Shown one piece after another: positions 58,811-64,000 of a stretch of 64,000 nt of DNA. A model generated the notes under the pieces. That model ran no database searches, was not told the DNA's origin, and saw nothing but the letters and a program-made list of their open reading frames with translations. The stretch's first letter is position 1, and every line of letters starts with the position of its first letter. Made by a program: the position numbers and the translations under genes. Source of the stretch: Linanthus parryae (lineage: Eukaryota; Streptophyta; Magnoliopsida; Ericales; Polemoniaceae); NCBI GenBank assembly GCA_023055425.1, contig JALGPY010000002.1, forward strand, positions 50,491,321 to 50,555,320, in the 5' to 3' direction.

Positions 58811-58960
58811 CGTCGAATCGAAAACCATCGTTCAATGGGCTTCACCATCTTCGTCTCCGTCTTGGTCAACAAAACGCGAGATCAGTATTCATCAGGTAGT
58901 ACTACTACAAACTCACTCTGTTGCGCTCTCTCTCTCTCTGCGTTCTCATTACGCACACTA
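58811..58960 (-). CDS. Probable first exon and promoter-proximal region of a minus-strand gene
   Basis: On the minus strand the sequence passes from 'gagagagagagag' (a common plant 5' UTR feature) through 'acggagacgaag' to an ATG at 58846-58848 reading 'MVKPIERWFSIR', ending at the consensus donor CGACG/GTAAGC (exon end 58811). The following U-rich sequence fits an intron. Local composition is GC-richer than the array or the LINE. Downstream exons could not be joined with confidence; whether this gene is the one whose exons lie at 34.5-35.0 kb is unknown. Only the start region is called. Confidence 0.4.
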
Positions 58961-59092
58961 AACCTTCCAGTTCACGGTATGCCTGCATTTTATGAAAGGG
59001 CGAAGTCTACATTTTACCCTGAGAGTTTACACATTCTTTCGTTTTCATCCACGCGCTTCCACGTTTCTAACGCAATCACGTGACTCTCTCGC
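58961..59092. other. Gene 5' flank up to the LINE-Y insertion
   Basis: About 130 bp separate the CT-rich stretch from the LINE-Y poly(A). It contains 'atcacgtgact' (a CACGTG word). The probable promoter therefore either lies in this short interval or has been displaced by LINE-Y. Confidence 0.45.
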
Positions 59093-59110
59093 ATTTTTTT
59101 TTTTTTTTTG
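59093..59110 (-). other. LINE-Y poly(A) tail
   Basis: A run of about 18 Ts on the plus strand, immediately after the LINE 3' UTR ('ggcataagcc...' on the other side). It marks the true 3' end of the insertion. Confidence 0.9.
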
Positions 59111-59130
59111 TAAAATCAGGAGGCATAAGC

Positions 59131-59887
59131 CTAAAACAGAGACCTAATACAACCTAACCCAGAAATTTCAAAATCTAACACCCCAAAACAGGCAGGGGGA
59201 GGAGAAAAAAACAAATGTTTCTCAAAATCATCAAAGTGACAACACTTTGCTAAGCAATCTGCCACAGCATTTCCTTCTCTCCAAACATGACAAAGCTCAT
59301 TCTCTGTATCAAGAAGTAATTTTCTAACCTCGCTGATCATATTGGACAGCGGTTGAATAGTAGAAGAAGAAAGAATCAATGACACTGCTTCCTTACAATC
59401 AGATTCCACCACCAATCTGCATTTCCTTCATCATAGCCAATCCAACCAGAATAGCCCAGACTTCTCCCTGAATCACAGAAGTAGGCACTATACACTGATG
59501 TAAACCCCACCTCCAAGCACCCTTATGATCTCTGCACACAGCAGCAACACATGACTTTCCTTCATTTGAGATAGAACAATCCACATTTAATTTGAATTTC
59601 CCAGGAGGAGGGGCCATCCAATACACAACAGAAGGATATTGAGCCAACTTCTTAGGATCAAGGGCTAGAGATTGTAGCACTCTCCTAACTTGTTCCAGAA
59701 GAAACTCCACCACATTACTAGGTTTCTGGAACTCAGTATTATGCATAATCAAATTATGCCACAACCAAATCTGGTTTATAGTAACCAGAAAGAGCAACTG
59801 CCAATCCATATCAGTTTTGTTACCCCAATTTCTCTGCATATTTGAATCAACCCAGCTGCTGAGATTAAGAGAAGAAATTCTTGCCAC
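59131..59887 (-). pseudogene. LINE-Y ORF2: RNase H domain
   Basis: The C-terminal RNase H of the LINE polyprotein would degrade the RNA of the RNA-DNA hybrid. The frame 59399-59887 gives 'WLWHNLIMHNTEF' and then 'KFKLNVDCSISNEG' (first catalytic D) and 'IQGEVWAILVGLAMM' (catalytic E); a frameshift near 59405 moves to 'VVESDCKEAVSLI' (catalytic D) and 'CHVWREGNAVADCLAK' (the H..NA.AD motif, with the His seen as CHVWREGN). The protein ends about 20 residues before the 3' UTR. Another frameshift near 59880 separates it from the zf-RVT part. Confidence 0.88.
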
Positions 59888-61108
59888 AGCTCCTCATTAA
59901 CTAACTGTTTCCAGATCACAACTGTCATATCACAGTCTCTTATAGCATGAAGGGAGGATTCACTAACATGACCACAAATTAAACAAGAAGCATCAAAGAT
60001 AATACCTCTTGAAGCTTTGAGTTTCTGAGTCATCAATCTGTCATGTCTAAGAAGCCACAAAAAAGTCTTCCATCTTTGAAATCCCTTCAACTTCCAAAAT
60101 CCCTTCCAGCTTTTGTTGACAGGTGGTCTCACATGTTGATTAACAATTTCCTCATAAGCATCAGCCACAGTAAATGTACCCCCCTTATGCAACCAAACAA
60201 CTTCATCAACAGCAGTCTCTCCAGCATCAAATTGAACTGAAGTCAATTTCAACAAATCAAGAATGGCCACAGGAAGTTTAGCAGTCAGCACCTCCAAATT
60301 CCATCCCACCTCCACATCCCAATAATGAGAAACAGGAAGAAACAAATCATCTTCTTGAATATCTTGAAGAGCAACATCTACCAACTTAAAATGGCCCAAC
60401 CACTGATCAATCCAAAACGGAGACTTCACTCCATTTTTTGACATTAATCCAATTCCTGAAGAGACAGCCAGCAGACTTTTATGGATATGCTTCCAAACCC
60501 TAGAGAAGTAGGGTTTAATATAATTACCCTCCTTTCTAATTGGGGGCTTCCCATATGTTAACATCAATTCTCTGACCCAATAAGAAGAAGGATTTCATAT
60601 AATTTTCCACCCATTCTTAGCCATATGAGCTTGATTAAAATTTCTTAAATCCTTAAGACCTACCCCCCCTTTCTTTTGGCAAAATAACAGTATACCATCC
60701 TATCAAAGGCAGCTTAGACTTACACCAAAAAATTCTGCAAATCTTATCAATCTCCTCAATAATGGAGATGGGGAGTAAAACAGATTGCATAGCATATGCA
60801 GGCAAAGCTTGTAAAATTGTCTGAACCAAAGTAAGCCTTCCAGCAAAAGACAAGCTAGGAGCTAACCATCGGGACAATTTTTTGTGAACTTTGTCCACCA
60901 GAAATCTATATTTAGCACCATTAAATTTGGTACGTATAATAGGCATACCTAGATGAACCCCCAAATCCTCAGCAAGCTGAATACCCAACTCCGAGCTTAA
61001 CTCTTTTGCCAGACTTCTAGCCACACTAGGCCCAACATACAACTTTGACTTTTCAAGGCTAATTGACTGACCAGCCACCTCACATAAATCATCTAGAACC
61101 TTCTTCAT
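59776..61108 (-). pseudogene. LINE-Y ORF2: RT thumb region and zf-RVT
   Basis: The frame 60653-61108 ('GQSISLEKSKLYVGP', 'LGVHLGMPI', 'AGRLTLVQTILQALPAYAMQ', 'RIFWCKSK') is the typical region after the RT active site. It ends in a G-run frameshift ('KERGG' then stop near 60653-60665) followed by an in-frame TGA near 60596. The frame resumes at 60567 ('SPFWIDQWLG', 'WLHKGGTFTVADAYEEI') and reaches the zf-RVT motif 'WKTFLWLLRHDRLMT', 'CLICGHVSESSLHAIRDC' with its zinc-binding C..C...H..C pattern. Confidence 0.88.
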
Positions 61109-61117
61109 AATGCCAAC

Positions 61118-62266
61118 CTATCTTCTAGAAGCTTCACCAAACAGGATCAAATCATCTACAAAAAACACGTGAGTGAGAGCCTGACCCTGCCTTGACAATT
61201 TAATTCCTTTCCACTTTTTCTCCTCAACAGCAGCTCTAATTTTCTGTCCCAAAACCTCCATTGTTAAAAGAAACAAATAAGGGGATATAGGATCCCCTTG
61301 CCTCAATCCCCTCTGAGGAACACATTCCTCAAGTTGTTCATCATTCCAAATAACTCTAAGAGAAGAAGAAGTCACCACATCCATAATCAAAGCTTTGAAA
61401 TTACTAGTAAACTCCAAGGAAGTTAACACAATATCCAGAAAACTCCATTTAACCTTGTCATATGCCTTGGCAAGATCTATTTTGATAGCAAGACCAACTT
61501 TCTTACCCTTTTTAGACTTCAAACAATGAAAAGCTTCTTGAGCTAGAAGGATATTCTCACTAGCCATCCTTCCTGGTAAGAAACTGAATTGCAAAGGATG
61601 AACTAACCTTTGTAAAGCAGCTCTCAACCTATGAGTAACAAGCTTAGTAATAATCTTCAAAGAGACGTTACATAAATCTATAGGTCTAAACTGACCAAAG
61701 GAAGAGGTAACATCCACTTTAGGAATGAGAGAAATAAGGGTACCATTGATGTTAGAGGGGAGACTTCCAGTAGCCAAAGCTTTATTGACCATAGAGACCA
61801 CAGAACCACCCACCTTACTCCAGAATTGCTGATAGAAACCAGGAGGTATGCCATCTGGTCTAGGACTTTTGAAAGCACCCATTGAAAATACAATGTCCTG
61901 CACTTCCTTAACATTTACTTCACAGCTCAGAGCCAGCTTCTCTTCTTCAGATAGAACACCCCCACCCCGGTGAAAAGAGCTCACAGAATTCACATCCTCA
62001 TCTTTAAAGAGATTCTTAAAGTGCTCAGTGACAACACCTTTAAGAACCTCCATATCATTACACCAATCCCCATTATCTAATTTAATCAAGGAGACTTTAC
62101 TCCTCCTTCTTCTAGCCACTGTTGAAAGATGAAAAAACCTAGTGTTTTTATCCCCCCAAAAGAAGTTTATTGGCTCTGGACTTCTGAAACCAGAACAAAT
62201 CTTCTTCATAGAGCACAGTATTGAGCTGCTGCTGAAGCTCAACTTCCAGTTCTCTAAGAAACCCAT
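61118..62266 (-). pseudogene. LINE-Y ORF2: reverse transcriptase core
   Basis: A 382-codon open stretch carries the LINE RT motifs in order: 'GDKNTRFFHLSTVARRRR', 'SPRPDGIPPGFYQQFW' (usual PGPDGF), 'LISLIPKV', 'FRPIDLCNVSLKIITKLVTH', 'GRMASENILLAQEA', 'IKIDLAKAYDKVKW' (first catalytic D), 'LRQGDPISPYLFLL' and 'VFFVDDLILFGEA' (the catalytic FVDD, about 61148-61160). The stop at 61118-61120 is TAG where the frame simply continues on its far side, consistent with CAG to TAG. The N-terminal 30 codons of this open stretch are out of frame; the true frame crosses a G-run slip near 62151-62157. Confidence 0.92.
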
Positions 62267-63422
62267 TCTCCTTTATAGCTAAAGATCTCTGGCATTACCT
62301 AGCCTTCAACTTTTTCTTTCTATAAAAAATATTGCCAAAAACATTAGTATTCGAATCCTTTACATCCTTCGCAAACCCCTCAATAGGTCCAGGAATAGAA
62401 GACTCAGAATTCCAGTGAAGATCAATTAAATCAATAAAGCCATCCTCCACAAACCAACCTGCCTCCATTCTAAAAGGCTTAAGAGAAGAAGAGGGGAGAG
62501 GGATACCATCAGTATTAATCACCAGAGGATGATGATCAGAATTGATTCTCACCTCATGTTGCACCAAAGCTTCAGGGAAAATAAGCCTCTAGAGTTCATT
62601 GCACACCACTCTATCTAACCTTTGTCTAATTATCTTACCACAATGTTGAGAATTAGACCAAGTAAACCGAGGTCCCTCGAAACCCATATCCATCAATAAA
62701 CATTGATCAAAACAATTCAACATTTGGCTACAATTCCTGTTATTAATAGTTCTTCCACCCCTCTTCTCAGAAGCAGCACCCACTTGATTGAAATCTCCAG
62801 CTAACAACCAAGGGAGAGAATGCCTTTGAGCCAAATCCCCAAGATAGCTCCACAAATCCTCCCTAGCAAGAGGATTTGGGCTAGCATATACTCCTGTGAA
62901 TAACCATTCACTCTGATCTCTTCTTCTAACAATCCCAAAAATTGCTTGAGAAGTAGAAGAAACAATGTCAACCTGCACTTCTCTACTATTCCAAAGGAAC
63001 CAAAGTCCACCACTAAAGCCTTGAGCTTCAACACAATGGAAGGAATCCAAATGAGTTCTCCTACAAATCTTGCTCAAATGAGAGCTAGACACCCTAGGTT
63101 CAACCAACACCAATATATCTGCAGCAGAAGAAAAACAAAGATCAACCACAGATCTTACCGTTTCATTATTGCCCACTCTTCTAAAATTCCAGGCAACAAT
63201 CTCTATGGATTCTGCTTCAGTGGTTGAGTCGATTAGCCGACCCAGCAAACCCAAAAGGGATATAACCCGTCTCCTTTCCAGTTCCTGGAACTCTTGAATC
63301 ACCACCCTCATCCTTACTGGAATTGTGAGCCCCAGTTCGCATTCCATAGCTTGATCGTTCATCAATCGATCGATCCTTCTACACTCGAAATTGATTAGGT
63401 CCACCCATGGAGCCCCCAACAC
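62160..63422 (-). pseudogene. LINE-Y ORF2: start, endonuclease and linker
   Basis: ORF2 overlaps the end of ORF1. The endonuclease begins at 'EIVAWNFRRVGNN' (usual WNCRG, about 63216) and shows 'ADILVLVEPRV' (Glu of the active site), 'GGLWFLWN', 'LLAGDFNQV', 'PRFTWSN', 'RQRLDRVVCN' and, after a stop, 'NSDHHPLV' (catalytic SDH). Lesions: TAG at 62589-62591 where a Trp codon is likely, and TAA near 62292-62294 after 'RKKKLKAR'. The linker 'SLAIKENGFLRELEVELQQQ' follows in frame until the G-run slip into the RT core. Confidence 0.92.
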
Positions 63423-64000
63423 TAGGGTTGGTGGAAGTCATTCGAGGCTTAATGGAACTTCCACGCCCTCGAACTGGAGCAGAACTCGATGGAGGGGAGT
63501 CGCCATGACCACTAGCACCCGCCTGATAATTAAATAGCACCGGAAATCGATTGAAATCAAGCTTCCCCAACGGCCGGTGTTGTATTGGAAAATTAGGGTT
63601 CTTACCCCCTTGATTCCGCTTCACAGCATTTCCCCCATTACCCCCTACACGTGGCTTATTCTTATTGGTAGGAGGGCCACCAGAATCGTCATTGTTAACC
63701 AATCCTGGTTCAAAATGAGAAGGAAATCCTGTACTACGCGGAGTATAGTTTGCTCCAATCTCAGCCGTTGATAGCACGTTAAACCGCGAGCCCAGATCCA
63801 ATACACCAGAGTATTTGGCAACGGCCCTGACACCTTGGATCTCTCAAAACCACCACCACGTGTACGGTGGCCAGCCTTCTTCCTTGCAGAACCAGCAATC
63901 ATCCACGCGCCAAATTCAGAGTCCGGCGACGCTTCCTCCGCCGTCGTAATGCTCTCCGACTGCCCAGAATTTACAGTTTCCGATGGATCCGATGACTTGG
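63423..64000 (-). pseudogene. LINE-Y ORF1, C-terminal part
   Basis: From the right edge the frame reads 'EFGAWMIAGSARKKAGHRTR', matching the FGPWM...RR stretch that follows the zinc knuckle in plant LINE ORF1 proteins. A frameshift near 63810 leads into 'VLDLGSRFNVLSTAEIG' (the conserved SRF.VL) and a Gly/Pro/Asn-rich tail ending 'GGPNQFRV' at 63379, overlapping ORF2. The DUF4283 and zinc-knuckle domains would be beyond the window. Confidence 0.82.

Larger units (their letters stand above)
59093..64000 (-). mobile_element. L1-type LINE (LINE-Y), 3' end intact, 5' end outside window
   Basis: Nearly 5 kb of a plant L1-type LINE: the C-terminal part of ORF1 (63423-64000), ORF2 with endonuclease, reverse transcriptase, zf-RVT and RNase H (59131-63422), a short 3' UTR and an 18-base poly(A) (T-run at 59093-59110 on the plus strand). 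Several stops and frameshifts make it inactive. The TSD partner is beyond the right edge. Its 3' end points at the gene-like start at 58.85 kb, on the same strand. Confidence 0.93.

Overview
This window looks like plant nuclear DNA, most likely from a eudicot. The reasons are AT-rich, TE-dense sequence, Ty1/copia elements primed by initiator tRNA-Met, L1-type LINEs whose ORF1 carries a DUF4283-like domain plus zinc knuckle and whose ORF2 carries zf-RVT and RNase H, Mutator-like and hAT elements, and U-rich GT-AG introns. No bacterial, organellar or CRISPR features are seen. Almost everything is mobile DNA; host coding sequence is limited to the last exons of one unidentified gene and a probable gene start.

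1-34 kb is a nest of insertions that can be resolved base by base from target-site duplications (TSDs). An old LINE on the minus strand (LINE-X) is cut in two: its 5' half is at 31.67-33.99 kb and part of its 3' half at 2.59-3.79 kb. The cut is a solo LTR (LTR-B, TSD TCATC) of about 3.4 kb net. LTR-B was itself entered by a long-TIR Mutator-like element (4223-5081, 9-bp TSD), by an intact, very young copia element (copia-1, 7969-16410, TSD CTGTG, 1311-aa gag-pol) and by an internally deleted Ty3/gypsy-type element (C-D, 16462-31597, TSD TCATC). C-D in turn contains a second, mutated copia of the same family (copia-2, 19766-28191, TSD GTAGT) and a 524-bp hAT element (30828-31351, 8-bp TSD). A further LTR of the B/C/D family lies at the left edge on the minus strand.

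34.4-38.5 kb holds two convincing exons of an unidentified minus-strand gene with one apparent frameshift, a second hAT element, a TRIM-like palindromic repeat, a short retroposition footprint and a LINE endonuclease relic.

38.6-58.2 kb is a roughly 18-20 kb array of degenerate copies of one non-coding sequence, with motifs recurring every 1.0-2.4 kb. The plus strand has about twice as many Cs as Gs, so the minus strand is U/G-rich like plant intron sense strands. It is interrupted by a 1.6-kb Mutator-like element (51587-53185). It ends at 58.2-58.9 kb in a GC-richer block with AAACCCTAA motifs and a short ATG exon with a GT donor, which looks like the 5' end of a gene reading leftward into the array.

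59.09 kb to the right edge is a second, multiply broken minus-strand LINE (LINE-Y). Its poly(A) end abuts the probable gene start and its 5' end lies outside the window.

All boundaries, TSDs and homologies were read by eye. No alignment or database search was run, so family names are motif-based and percent identities are not given.
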